Below are positions 1 to 6,043 of a stretch of 8,038 bases of DNA, piece by piece. The stretch spans positions 1-8,038 of the forward strand of contig JAEMTW010000076.1 of the NCBI GenBank assembly GCA_016462095.1. The letters are read 5' to 3'. The notes beneath the pieces are model-generated. The model saw only the letters and a list, made by a program, of their open reading frames with translations. It did not search any database and was not told where the DNA came from. The first letter of the stretch is position 1. The number at the start of each line of letters is the position of its first letter. A program made the position numbers and the translations under genes. Source of the stretch: Thermoleophilia bacterium (GTDB lineage Bacteria > Actinomycetota > Thermoleophilia > Gaiellales > F1-60-MAGs149).

Positions 1-34
1 CGGAAGCCGTCTCACAGGCTCATGTGCTGAACAG
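1..34. other. Short non-coding edge downstream of the nucleoside hydrolase
   Basis: These bases lie past the stop codon of the leftmost minus-strand gene. I see no gene start, no strong hairpin and no T-run, so I cannot place a terminator for the pdxS operon here. It may simply continue beyond the window edge. Confidence 0.4.
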
Positions 35-982
35 CTAGCTCAAGCGGGCGGCGAGCTCGCCCAGACGCCCAAGGAGGAGCGCACGAAACCGCTCCGCAGC
101 CACGCTCTCTGCCCAGTGGGCATTGGCGCCGCCACCAAAGACGCTGAGGCGATCGACCAGCGTCGAGCCGCGCGCTGGTCCCACACCCGTGTCAACTTCC
201 ACGTGGCAATGAACGAGCCCGAGGATCGTGGGGTCGATCAGGTGTGCAATTGCGAGACTATCGTGCTGATAGACGATCTCTTCGCCGTACCAGTCGACGT
301 GCTTGCGCATGTAGAAACGCAGCATTCCCGCTACCGCCGGGCCGATCGTCGGGAGTTGTTCAAGCGCATCGATGTCAACGCTCGTCAGGATCGCCTGCCG
401 CGTCACATCGAGCCCAACGAGAGTCAGGTCCTGGCCGGCCTGCAGCACACGCTCGGCAGCCTCAGGGTCGAACCAGATGTTGAACTCTGCATACGGCGAC
501 ATGTTGCCGCCGTTCGACGCACCACCCATCACGACGATACGCCGGAGCGCAGCAAAGGCATCTGGTCGGAGGGCGGCAAGGAGGGCAACATTCGTCAGTG
601 GGCCGACTGCCGCCAGCGTCACCTCACCTGGGCGCTCCAACGCCAGCCGTGCAATCAGATCGACGGCGTGTTCGCCCGCAGCCATTCGTGACGGTGCCGG
701 AAGGTTCGAGCCATCCAGTCCGGTCTCGCCGTGTGTCTCAGACGAATCGTCGCCCGGCACTCGCACGAGCGGCCGCTCCGCACCCGCGGCCAGCAGTAGG
801 TCCGAGCGGCCGACCAGGTCGAGCACCCGCAGACCGTTCGCCGTCGTGTTGGCGAGCGGCGCGTTGCCGGCGACAGTGGTAATTGCGAGCACATCCAATT
901 CGGGGCTCGCGAGGGCGAGCAGAATTGCGATCGCATCGTCGATCCCAGGATCGCAGTCGATGATCAGCGGCTGGGGCGCCAT
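35..982 (-). CDS. Inosine/uridine-preferring nucleoside hydrolase (IUNH family)
   Basis: Predicted to hydrolyse the N-glycosidic bond of ribonucleosides, giving free base and ribose, in nucleoside salvage in the cytoplasm. The product is 315 residues, normal for the family. The N-terminal calcium-binding signature DCDPGIDD is at residues 9-16. The TVAGN segment ends at N40, AVGPLTN is at 125-131, and AEFNIWFDP with N168 is at 165-173. The HD pair of the active site is H240-D241 in YQHDSLA. All hallmark metal and ribose ligands therefore appear intact. I chose ATG at 982 because the conserved region starts five residues later. An upstream in-frame start at 1063 would add 27 unconserved residues lying inside yebC. 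The gene starts 13 nt after the yebC stop without a strong ribosome site, so it is probably the last visible gene of the pdxS operon. Base specificity (inosine, uridine or other) cannot be read from sequence. Confidence 0.93.
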   Translation of the reverse strand: MAPQPLIIDCDPGIDDAIAILLALASPELDVLAITTVAGNAPLANTTANGLRVLDLVGRSDLLLAAGAERPLVRVPGDDSSETHGETGLDGSNLPAPSRMAAGEHAVDLIARLALERPGEVTLAAVGPLTNVALLAALRPDAFAALRRIVVMGGASNGGNMSPYAEFNIWFDPEAAERVLQAGQDLTLVGLDVTRQAILTSVDIDALEQLPTIGPAVAGMLRFYMRKHVDWYGEEIVYQHDSLAIAHLIDPTILGLVHCHVEVDTGVGPARGSTLVDRLSVFGGGANAHWAESVAAERFRALLLGRLGELAARLS

Positions 983-995
983 CGCAGAATTGGAC

Positions 996-1736
996 CTACT
1001 GCTCGGCCAACACGGCTTCGGTGATCTCGACGTCGAAGAAGACCTCTTGGACATCGTCGTCATCTTCGAGCGAATCGACCATCTTCAGGACCTTGCGACT
1101 GCCTTCATCGTCGATCTCGGCGAGCTGCTTGGGGAGTAGCGTCAACTCGGCACTCGTCACCTCGAAGCCAGCAGCCTCGAGAGCGATACGAACCACCGAC
1201 AGCTCGGACGGATCGGTCGTGACGCGGAAGATCCCATCCTCGCCCTCCGAATCGTCAGCGCCTGCATCCGCGGCGGCCAGCAGAAGCTCGTCCTCATCGG
1301 CCACGTTCTCGAGAATTATCACGCCCTTGCGATCGAACTTCCAGGCCACGCTGCCAGGAGCACCGAGTCCGGAGCCGGCCTTCGTAAAGATGCTGCGCAC
1401 GTTGGCAGCAGTGCGATTGCGATTGTCGGTCAGCGCTTCGACGACGAACGCAGCGCCACCGGGACCAAAGCCCTCATAGATGACGGTTTCGAAGTTCTCG
1501 CCCTCGCCACCACCAGCACCCTTCTGGATCGCGCGCTCAATGTTTTCGCGTGGCAACGAGTACGACTTCGCCTTCGCGACGGCGTTGGCGAGCGCGGCGT
1601 TCGAATCGGGATCGCCACCACCCTCCTTCGCGGCAACCATGATTGCGCGGGCGAGTTTGCTGAACTGCTGACCACGCTTCTTATCGGTCGCGGCCTTCTT
1701 GTGCTTGATGGTGGACCATTTGGAATGACCGGACAT
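996..1736 (-). CDS. yebC: YebC/PmpR (TACO1) family protein
   Basis: The YebC family has been annotated as DNA-binding transcriptional regulators, and its members (with mitochondrial TACO1) are also linked to translation; which role applies here is not decided. The protein has 246 residues, the usual length, and starts with the near-invariant MSGHSKWSTIKHKKAATDKKRG. Other family blocks follow: GGGDPDSNAALANAVAKAKS (about 40-59), PRENIERAIQKG (62-73), an IYEGFGPGG segment near 85-95, ALTDNRNRTAANVRSIFTKAG, and LGAPGSVAWKFDRKG. The C-terminal half is very acidic, with DEDE and EDDDDVQEVF stretches, as is common. ATG at 1736 is preceded by GGGAG (1744-1748, read on the minus strand) with a 7-nt spacer. 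It begins 14 nt after the pdxT stop. The order pdxS-pdxT-yebC is also known in actinobacteria such as Mycobacterium, in looser form. Confidence 0.96.
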   Translation of the reverse strand: MSGHSKWSTIKHKKAATDKKRGQQFSKLARAIMVAAKEGGGDPDSNAALANAVAKAKSYSLPRENIERAIQKGAGGGEGENFETVIYEGFGPGGAAFVVEALTDNRNRTAANVRSIFTKAGSGLGAPGSVAWKFDRKGVIILENVADEDELLLAAADAGADDSEGEDGIFRVTTDPSELSVVRIALEAAGFEVTSAELTLLPKQLAEIDDEGSRKVLKMVDSLEDDDDVQEVFFDVEITEAVLAEQ

Positions 1737-1750
1737 GCCTCTACTCCCGC

Positions 1751-2344
1751 CTACGAATGCGTGGTCACGCGCTCGAGAAAACGCGCGTGGAGCCGGTCGT
1801 CGTGCGCCAGCTCCGGATGGAACGTTGCCGCCATGATAGAGCCGCTGCGAACAGCGACGGGCTCATCGCCGATAGAGGCGAGCACCTCGACGCCTTCGCC
1901 GACCCGCGTGATGCGCGGCGCACGAATGAAGATTCCGACCATCGGCGTGTCATCTCCCGTCAATTCGACGGCGGCCTCGAATGAGGCGACCTGTCGTCCG
2001 TAGCCATTGCGGAGCGCTGTCACGTCGAGTGCGCGCAGCGTACGCTGGCCCTCCGTGCCGTCCTCGAGGTCGGTCGCGAGCAGGATCAATCCAGCGCAGG
2101 TACCGAAGACCGGAAGTCCGTCGGCAACCACTGCGGTGATTGGCTCGCGCAGACCCGACGAATCGAGCAAGAGGTCCATCGTGGTCGACTCGCCTCCCGG
2201 CAGCATCAGGCCATCGAGGCCCGCCAACTCGGCGGGCGTTCGCACCTCAATTGCCGTTGTACCCAGCCGCTCGAGCGCCTGCACGTGCTCGCGGAACGCC
2301 CCTTGCAGGGCGAGCACGCCAACGCGCGGGGTGTTACCAGCCAC
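1751..2344 (-). CDS. pdxT: Pyridoxal 5'-phosphate synthase glutaminase subunit PdxT
   Basis: PdxT hydrolyses glutamine and channels the ammonia to PdxS for PLP synthesis. It is a class I glutamine amidotransferase of 197 residues, the normal size. The catalytic triad is visible: C83 in GTCAGLILLA, and H176 and E178 in TFHPEL. The substrate-binding loop LMLPGGESTTM is at 47-57, and the opening RVGVLALQGAFREH (7-20) is typical. There is no ATG near this conserved start. I chose GTG at 2344, which leaves six residues before RVGVLALQG. The longer open frame, up to 2527, runs through pdxS in another phase and lacks conservation. The GTG lies inside the end of pdxS (11-nt overlap) with no clear ribosome site, so translation is probably coupled to pdxS. 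Confidence 0.96.
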   Translation of the reverse strand: MAGNTPRVGVLALQGAFREHVQALERLGTTAIEVRTPAELAGLDGLMLPGGESTTMDLLLDSSGLREPITAVVADGLPVFGTCAGLILLATDLEDGTEGQRTLRALDVTALRNGYGRQVASFEAAVELTGDDTPMVGIFIRAPRITRVGEGVEVLASIGDEPVAVRSGSIMAATFHPELAHDDRLHARFLERVTTHS

Positions 2345-3218
2345 GTCCGGCGAACAGCTCGTCCTCAGGAATCGACTTGGCGCTACGACCGACCATCGCC
2401 TCGCCGAGATTCTTCGACACTTCGGCCAATTTGGCGGGGTCGCGGAAGTGCGTCGTTGCCTCAACACATGCGCGGGCGCGCTTGGCAGGATCGCCACTCT
2501 TGAAGATGCCGGACCCGACGAAGACACCGTCGGCGCCGAGCTGCATCATCAGGGCGCAATCGGCAGGCGTTGCCACGCCACCCGCCGTAAACAACACAAC
2601 CGGGAGACGACCTTCGCGAGCGCAGTACTGGACCAGATCGAGCGGTGCATGCAACTCTTTGGCGCGGGCGTACACCTCGTCCGGGTCCATGCCGTGCAGG
2701 CGCTTAATCTCGCCAAGGATACCCCGGATATGGCGGACCGCCTCGACGACGTCGCCGGTGCCGGCTTCGCCCTTCGAGCGGATCATCGCGGCACCCTCAC
2801 CGATGCGACGCAGCGCCTCGCCAAGGTTGGTGGCACCACAGACGAAGGGAATCGTGAATTTACTTTTGTCGATGTGATGCGCCTCGTCCGCAGGCGTCAA
2901 CACCTCTGACTCGTCGATGTAGTCCACTTCCAGCGACTGGAGGATCTGGGCTTCGACGAAGTGCCCAATGCGCGCTTTCGCCATCACCGGAATCGAGACG
3001 GCCTCCTGGATCCCAATGATCATCTCGGGATCGGACATGCGTGCGACACCACCGTCGGCACGAATATCGGCAGGAACGCGCTCGAGTGCCATGACGGCGC
3101 ACGCGCCGGCGTCCTCGGCGATCTTGGCTTGCTCGGCATTGACGACGTCCATGATGACGCCACCCTTCAACATCTCGGCCAAACCGCTCTTGACGCCCAT
3201 TGTGCCTTGCTCGGACAT
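2334..3218 (-). CDS. pdxS: Pyridoxal 5'-phosphate synthase lyase subunit PdxS
   Basis: PdxS builds pyridoxal 5'-phosphate from ribose 5-phosphate, glyceraldehyde 3-phosphate and ammonia delivered by PdxT, in a dodecamer decorated by PdxT subunits. The product is 294 residues, the length of the Bacillus subtilis enzyme, and numbering matches directly: D24 in VIMDV, the imine-forming K81 in VMAKARIGHF, and K149 in IRSKGEAGTG. The phosphate-binding GADGVFVGSGIFKSGDPAKRA block lies in the C-terminal third. ATG at 3218 is preceded by GAGGTGA (3224-3230 on the minus strand) with a 5-nt spacer, the best ribosome site in this operon, and is followed by MSEQGTMGVKSGLAEM. An upstream ATG at 3278 would add 20 unconserved residues. 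It is the first gene of the operon and diverges from the methionine genes. Confidence 0.98.
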   Translation of the reverse strand: MSEQGTMGVKSGLAEMLKGGVIMDVVNAEQAKIAEDAGACAVMALERVPADIRADGGVARMSDPEMIIGIQEAVSIPVMAKARIGHFVEAQILQSLEVDYIDESEVLTPADEAHHIDKSKFTIPFVCGATNLGEALRRIGEGAAMIRSKGEAGTGDVVEAVRHIRGILGEIKRLHGMDPDEVYARAKELHAPLDLVQYCAREGRLPVVLFTAGGVATPADCALMMQLGADGVFVGSGIFKSGDPAKRARACVEATTHFRDPAKLAEVSKNLGEAMVGRSAKSIPEDELFAGRGW

Positions 3219-3223
3219 GCCAT

Positions 3224-3230
3224 TCACCTC
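3224..3230 (-). promoter_or_regulatory. Ribosome binding site of pdxS
   Basis: The minus strand reads GAGGTGA, five bases before ATG 3218. It decides the start against the upstream in-frame ATG at 3278. Confidence 0.8.
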
Positions 3231-3249
3231 ATCAAATACGTCGTTGCAA

Positions 3250-3266
3250 GCGTTCTGTCCGAACGC
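3250..3266. repeat. Inverted repeat GCGTTC-N5-GAACGC in the pdxS leader
   Basis: A perfect 6-bp inverted repeat with a 5-base centre (TGTCC on the plus strand) lies 32-48 bases upstream of the pdxS start. It could be a protein operator or a small hairpin in the 5' untranslated RNA. The half-site order (GTTC then GAAC) is opposite to the Gram-positive LexA box, so I do not call it one. Confidence 0.45.
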
Positions 3267-3276
3267 CCGCAAGGTC

Positions 3277-3306
3277 ATCGTACGCTAAACCCATCTTTCG
3301 TGTAGT
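3277..3306 (-). promoter_or_regulatory. Weak candidate promoter for the pdxS operon
   Basis: On the minus strand TACGAT (3277-3282) fits TAnnnT. ACTACA (3301-3306) lies 18 bases upstream and matches the -35 consensus only in its last three bases. Transcription would begin near 3270 and include the inverted repeat at 3250-3266 in the leader. The -35 match is poor, so this is a guess. Confidence 0.25.
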
Positions 3307-3331
3307 CGACTGTCTGTGGCCCACTCAAAAC

Positions 3332-3359
3332 TTGACCTTCTCGCTCCAGATGCTAATCT
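3332..3359 (+). promoter_or_regulatory. Candidate sigma-70-type promoter of metYXW
   Basis: TTGACC (3332-3337) is a five-of-six match to the -35 consensus. It is followed after 16 bases by TAATCT (3354-3359), which carries an extended -10 TGC just before it. The expected transcription start, around 3366, falls a few bases before the first helix of the SAM riboswitch at 3372, exactly where a riboswitch promoter should sit. The -10 hexamer itself is only a partial match. Confidence 0.6.
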
Positions 3360-3371
3360 GCTGCTTGCAAT

Positions 3372-3488
3372 CCATCACGAGCCGCCGAGGGATCTGGCCC
3401 TTTGACGCGGCAGCAACCGGGACGACCGTCCGTCAGGTGCTTCTTCCAGCGCGATTCCGGCAAGTCCCGACGGAAAAGCGGAAGATGG
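3372..3488 (+). promoter_or_regulatory. SAM-I (S-box) riboswitch upstream of metY
   Basis: The aptamer core of the S-box class is readable: ATCACGAG, GAGGGATCTGGCCC, GCAACC, CAGGTGC, TTCC, and a closing GGAAGATGG. Helices I can pair by eye are P1 CCATC (3372-3376) with GATGG (3484-3488); P2 GCCGC (3381-3385) with GCGGC (3407-3411); P3 GCAACC with GGTGC, capped by GGAC/GTCC (3420-3423 and 3428-3431); and P4 TTCC-GC (3444-3450) with GC-GGAA (3478-3483), extended by TTCCG/CGGAA (3455-3459 and 3471-3475). P2 and P4 use bases differing from the textbook examples yet still pair, which supports a real structure. It binds S-adenosylmethionine and normally lowers downstream expression. Its place before metY-metX-metW fits. 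Confidence 0.93.
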
Positions 3489-3575
3489 TGAGCCGTCGTC
3501 GCGAACGAAACCGCGGCGCCGCCGGTCTACGGAACCAACCGCAGACCTCCCACCCGGGACGCGACGCCGACAGGC
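3489..3575 (+). promoter_or_regulatory. Probable expression platform between riboswitch and metY
   Basis: Between the aptamer and the ribosome site lie 87 GC-rich bases with no T-run, so I see no classical intrinsic terminator. A long-range helix can form between 3492-3503 and 3560-3571 (10 of 12 positions pair, the inner seven perfect), enclosing a smaller GGTCT/AGACC stem (3524-3528 and 3543-3547). CTCC at 3547-3550 could pair with GGAG of the ribosome site, but only over four bases. Control of translation initiation seems more likely than termination, though this is inference. Confidence 0.4.
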
Positions 3576-3581
3576 AAGGAG
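3576..3581 (+). promoter_or_regulatory. Ribosome binding site of metY
   Basis: AAGGAG lies nine bases before ATG 3591. It fixes the metY start and is the likely target if the SAM riboswitch acts on translation. Confidence 0.8.
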
Positions 3582-3590
3582 TTCATCGCG

Positions 3591-4883
3591 ATGAGCAAGC
3601 ACCACCCCGCAACACTGGCCCTCCACGCAGGCCAGAGCCCGGATCCCACGACGAAGTCCGTGGCCGTTCCGATCTACCAGACGACCAGTTACGAATTCAA
3701 TGACACCCAGCACGCTGCGGACCTGTTCGCGCTGGCCGTGCCAGGCAACATCTACACCCGCATCATGAACCCAACGTGGGATGTGCTCGAGCAGCGCGTC
3801 GCCGCACTTGAGGGCGGCATCGCAGCCTGCGCCACCGCCTCGGGTCAGGCCGCTGTCACGTACGCGGTGCTCAACATCGCCCGCGCCGGCGACAACATCA
3901 TCAGCGTCTCGACGCTCTACGGCGGAACCTACAACCTGTTCGCACACACGTTGCCGCAGTACGGCATCGAGGTTCGCTTCGTCGACCCCGACTCGCCGGA
4001 GAAGGTCGCCGAACTGACGGACGACAAGACCCGACTGGTCTTCGCCGAGACGATCGGCAACCCGCGCCTCAACGTCGTCGACATCAAGGCCTGGGCCGAC
4101 GCCGCGCACGCGCAAGGTCTGCCGCTGATCGTCGACAACACGGTCGCCACGCCGATGCTGACGCAGATCTTCGAGCACGGTGCCGACATTGCTGTGCATT
4201 CGGCCACCAAGTACATGGGCGGCCACGGCACCACGATCGCCGGCGTCGTCGTCGACTCCGGCAAGTTCGACTGGGTTGCCAATGCCGAGCGCTTCCCCGG
4301 ATTGACCAAGCCCGATCCGTCGTACCACGGCGTGGTCTGGTCGGACGCCCTCGGACCAGCAGCGTATATTGGCCGCGTCCGCACCGTGATGCTTCGCAAT
4401 ACCGGCGCTGCACTGTCGCCATTCAACGCGTTCCTGATCCTCCAGGGCCTCGAGACGTTGGCACTGCGGATGGAGCGTCACAGCGAGAACGCGCTTGCCG
4501 TTGCTAAGCACCTCAAGAACCATGCTGGCGTCACCTGGGTCAACTACTCCGGCCTCGAGGACGACAAGTACCACGAGACGGCCAAGCGCATCCTCAACAA
4601 GGGTGTCGGCTTTGGTGGCATCGTCACGTTCGGCATTGATGGCGGCCGTGAAGCAGGCAAGACGTTCATCGAGGGCCTCGATCTGTTTACGCACCTCGCC
4701 AACATCGGCGATGCGCGCTCGTTGGCGATCCACAACGCCTCGACGACGCACTCGCAGCTCAACGACGAGGAGCTCGAGGCAGCAGGCGTTGGTCAGGACA
4801 CGGTGCGCCTGTCGGTTGGCATCGAGAACATCGGTGACATTCTCGCGGACATCGATCAGGCGCTCGCGAAGGCCACGGCGTAA
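3591..4883 (+). CDS. metY: O-acetylhomoserine (thiol)-lyase / sulfhydrylase, PLP-dependent
   Basis: MetY joins sulfide to O-acylhomoserine to form homocysteine, the direct-sulfhydrylation route to methionine. It is a Cys/Met-metabolism PLP enzyme of 430 residues, typical of this branch, which is longer than cystathionine gamma-synthase. Visible features: LALHAGQSPDPTTKSVAVPIYQTTSYEF at the N-terminus; YTRIMNPT (55-62); ATASGQAA (81-88); the PLP-contacting D182 in VDNTVATP; the Schiff-base lysine K207 in HSATKYMGGHGT; and LRNTGAALSPFNAFLILQGLETLALRMERH (268-297). ATG 3591 follows AAGGAG by nine bases. It is the first gene after the SAM riboswitch, and its stop is five bases before metX. A 512-codon open frame antisense to it is a composition shadow. 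The acyl group used depends on MetX. Confidence 0.97.
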   Translation: MSKHHPATLALHAGQSPDPTTKSVAVPIYQTTSYEFNDTQHAADLFALAVPGNIYTRIMNPTWDVLEQRVAALEGGIAACATASGQAAVTYAVLNIARAGDNIISVSTLYGGTYNLFAHTLPQYGIEVRFVDPDSPEKVAELTDDKTRLVFAETIGNPRLNVVDIKAWADAAHAQGLPLIVDNTVATPMLTQIFEHGADIAVHSATKYMGGHGTTIAGVVVDSGKFDWVANAERFPGLTKPDPSYHGVVWSDALGPAAYIGRVRTVMLRNTGAALSPFNAFLILQGLETLALRMERHSENALAVAKHLKNHAGVTWVNYSGLEDDKYHETAKRILNKGVGFGGIVTFGIDGGREAGKTFIEGLDLFTHLANIGDARSLAIHNASTTHSQLNDEELEAAGVGQDTVRLSVGIENIGDILADIDQALAKATA

Positions 4884-4888
4884 TCCCG

Positions 4889-6043
4889 ATGGGAGCGAGC
4901 GGCACACCAGCACGCTCCCTCGGACTGGTTGAGACGAAGCGGGTTGTCCTCTTTACGGAGGACAACCCGCTCGTGCTCGACTCGGGCGAGACCCTTGCGC
5001 CCGTCGAGGTGGCGTATGAGACGTATGGCGAGCGAACGGCAAGCGACAACAACGTCGTTGTGATCTGCCATGCCCTGACGGGCGACGCCAACGCCGCCGG
5101 TCACCACGGCGATCCCACGCACCCTGGCTGGTGGGACACCTTGATTGGCCCCGGTAAGCCCGTCGATACCGATCGCCTCTTCGTGGTCAGCTCGAACCTG
5201 CTGGGAGGCTGTCAGGGAACGACGGGCCCATCGAGCATCAACCCCGCGACCGGCACGCCGTACGGACTCCAGTTTCCACTCTTCACGGTCTCGGATCTCG
5301 TCAAGGTACAGCGTGCACTTTTGGCTCACCTCGGCATCACTCAGATCTTGGCTGCCGTTGGTGGATCGCTCGGTGGCATGCAGGTGCTGCAGTGGGCGCT
5401 CGACTACCCCGACGAGGTCGGACACGGCATCGCCGTCTGCGCCACAGCACGACTGTCGGCACAGAACATCGCGTTCAGCGCGGTGGCACGAGCCGCGATC
5501 ATGAACGACCCCGATTTTGCTGATGGCAATTACTACGCGACCGGCAAAGGACCAGACCATGGTCTCTCCGTGGCGCGCATGATGGCGCACATCACCTACC
5601 TCTCAGAAGAGTCGATGCGTCAGAAGTTTGGACGTCGGATCCAGGATCGCGAGGAGCCTCGCTTCGATCTCGGCGTCGACTTCCAGGTCGAGTCGTACCT
5701 TCAACATCAAGGCAAGGTCTTCCTCGACCGTTTCGATGCCAATTCGTATCTCTATCTGACTCGCGTGATGGACTACTTCGACCTGTTCGCAGACGCCGAA
5801 CTCGTACGGTCGCAGCTGGCCAAGGTTAAGACGAAGTTTCTCGTGCTGTCGTTCGACACCGACTGGCGCTTCGACACGTCGCATTCGCGTGGCATCGTGC
5901 GCACCCTGACGGCGCATCGCGTGCCAGTCACCTTCCGCGAGATCTCGTCTCCGCATGGCCACGACTCGTTTCTGCTCGACGTACCGGAGTACCACAAGAC
6001 GGTTTCGGCCTACCTCGACCACGCATTGGCGGAGACGGTCTGA
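4889..6043 (+). CDS. metX: Homoserine O-acyltransferase (probably acetyltransferase)
   Basis: MetX transfers an acyl group to homoserine, making the substrate of MetY. It is an alpha/beta-hydrolase fold enzyme of 384 residues. The nucleophile is S160 in GGSLGGMQ, the acid is D325 in FDTDW, and the histidine is H358 in HGHDSFLLD. CHALTGDANAAG (60-71) and SSNLLGGCQGTTGPSSINPATGTPYG (101-126) closely resemble the Haemophilus homoserine O-acetyltransferase as I recall it. That favours acetyl-CoA, but some MetX enzymes use succinyl-CoA, so specificity is unproven. ATG 4889 lies five bases after the metY stop with no ribosome site, suggesting coupled translation. Conserved residues (VVLF..NPLVLDSGETL) begin near codon 19, supporting this start. 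However, an in-frame GTG at 4973 with GGAGGA ten bases upstream is a possible second start. A perfect hairpin covers codons 17-28. Confidence 0.94.
   Translation: MGASGTPARSLGLVETKRVVLFTEDNPLVLDSGETLAPVEVAYETYGERTASDNNVVVICHALTGDANAAGHHGDPTHPGWWDTLIGPGKPVDTDRLFVVSSNLLGGCQGTTGPSSINPATGTPYGLQFPLFTVSDLVKVQRALLAHLGITQILAAVGGSLGGMQVLQWALDYPDEVGHGIAVCATARLSAQNIAFSAVARAAIMNDPDFADGNYYATGKGPDHGLSVARMMAHITYLSEESMRQKFGRRIQDREEPRFDLGVDFQVESYLQHQGKVFLDRFDANSYLYLTRVMDYFDLFADAELVRSQLAKVKTKFLVLSFDTDWRFDTSHSRGIVRTLTAHRVPVTFREISSPHGHDSFLLDVPEYHKTVSAYLDHALAETV
4938..4971 (+). repeat. Perfect 14-bp hairpin inside the 5' part of metX
   Basis: AGCGGGTTGTCCTC (4938-4951) is the exact reverse complement of GAGGACAACCCGCT (4958-4971), leaving a loop of TTTACG. 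In RNA this is a very stable stem-loop about 50 bases into metX. Its 3' side holds GGAGGA (4957-4962), a Shine-Dalgarno-like sequence ten bases before an in-frame GTG at 4973. There is no T-run after it, so it is not a normal terminator. Its function is unknown. Confidence 0.85.

Noticed and set aside
983..1063. N-terminal extension of the nucleoside hydrolase by 27 residues
   Set aside because: It is Ser/Arg-rich, unconserved, and lies wholly within yebC apart from the short gap.
372..1139. 255-codon plus-strand frame across the nucleoside hydrolase and yebC
   Set aside because: Ser/Arg/Ala-rich shadow of two real minus-strand genes, with no motif.
2345..2527. N-terminal extension of PdxT by 61 residues
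   Set aside because: The extension is pdxS sequence read out of frame; the family starts near RVGVLALQG, and GTG 2344 fits.
2007..2909. 300-codon plus-strand frame opposite pdxT and pdxS
   Set aside because: Antisense to two genes with complete catalytic residues; composition is that of a shadow.
3375..4913. 512-codon open frame on the minus strand opposite metY and the riboswitch
   Set aside because: It is antisense to a clear, fully conserved gene and to the riboswitch, reads as a low-complexity Arg/Val/Asp-rich shadow typical of GC-rich antisense frames, and shows no recognisable domain.
4856..5590. 244-codon minus-strand frame opposite metX
   Set aside because: Antisense to metX, which has its full catalytic triad; no recognisable protein.
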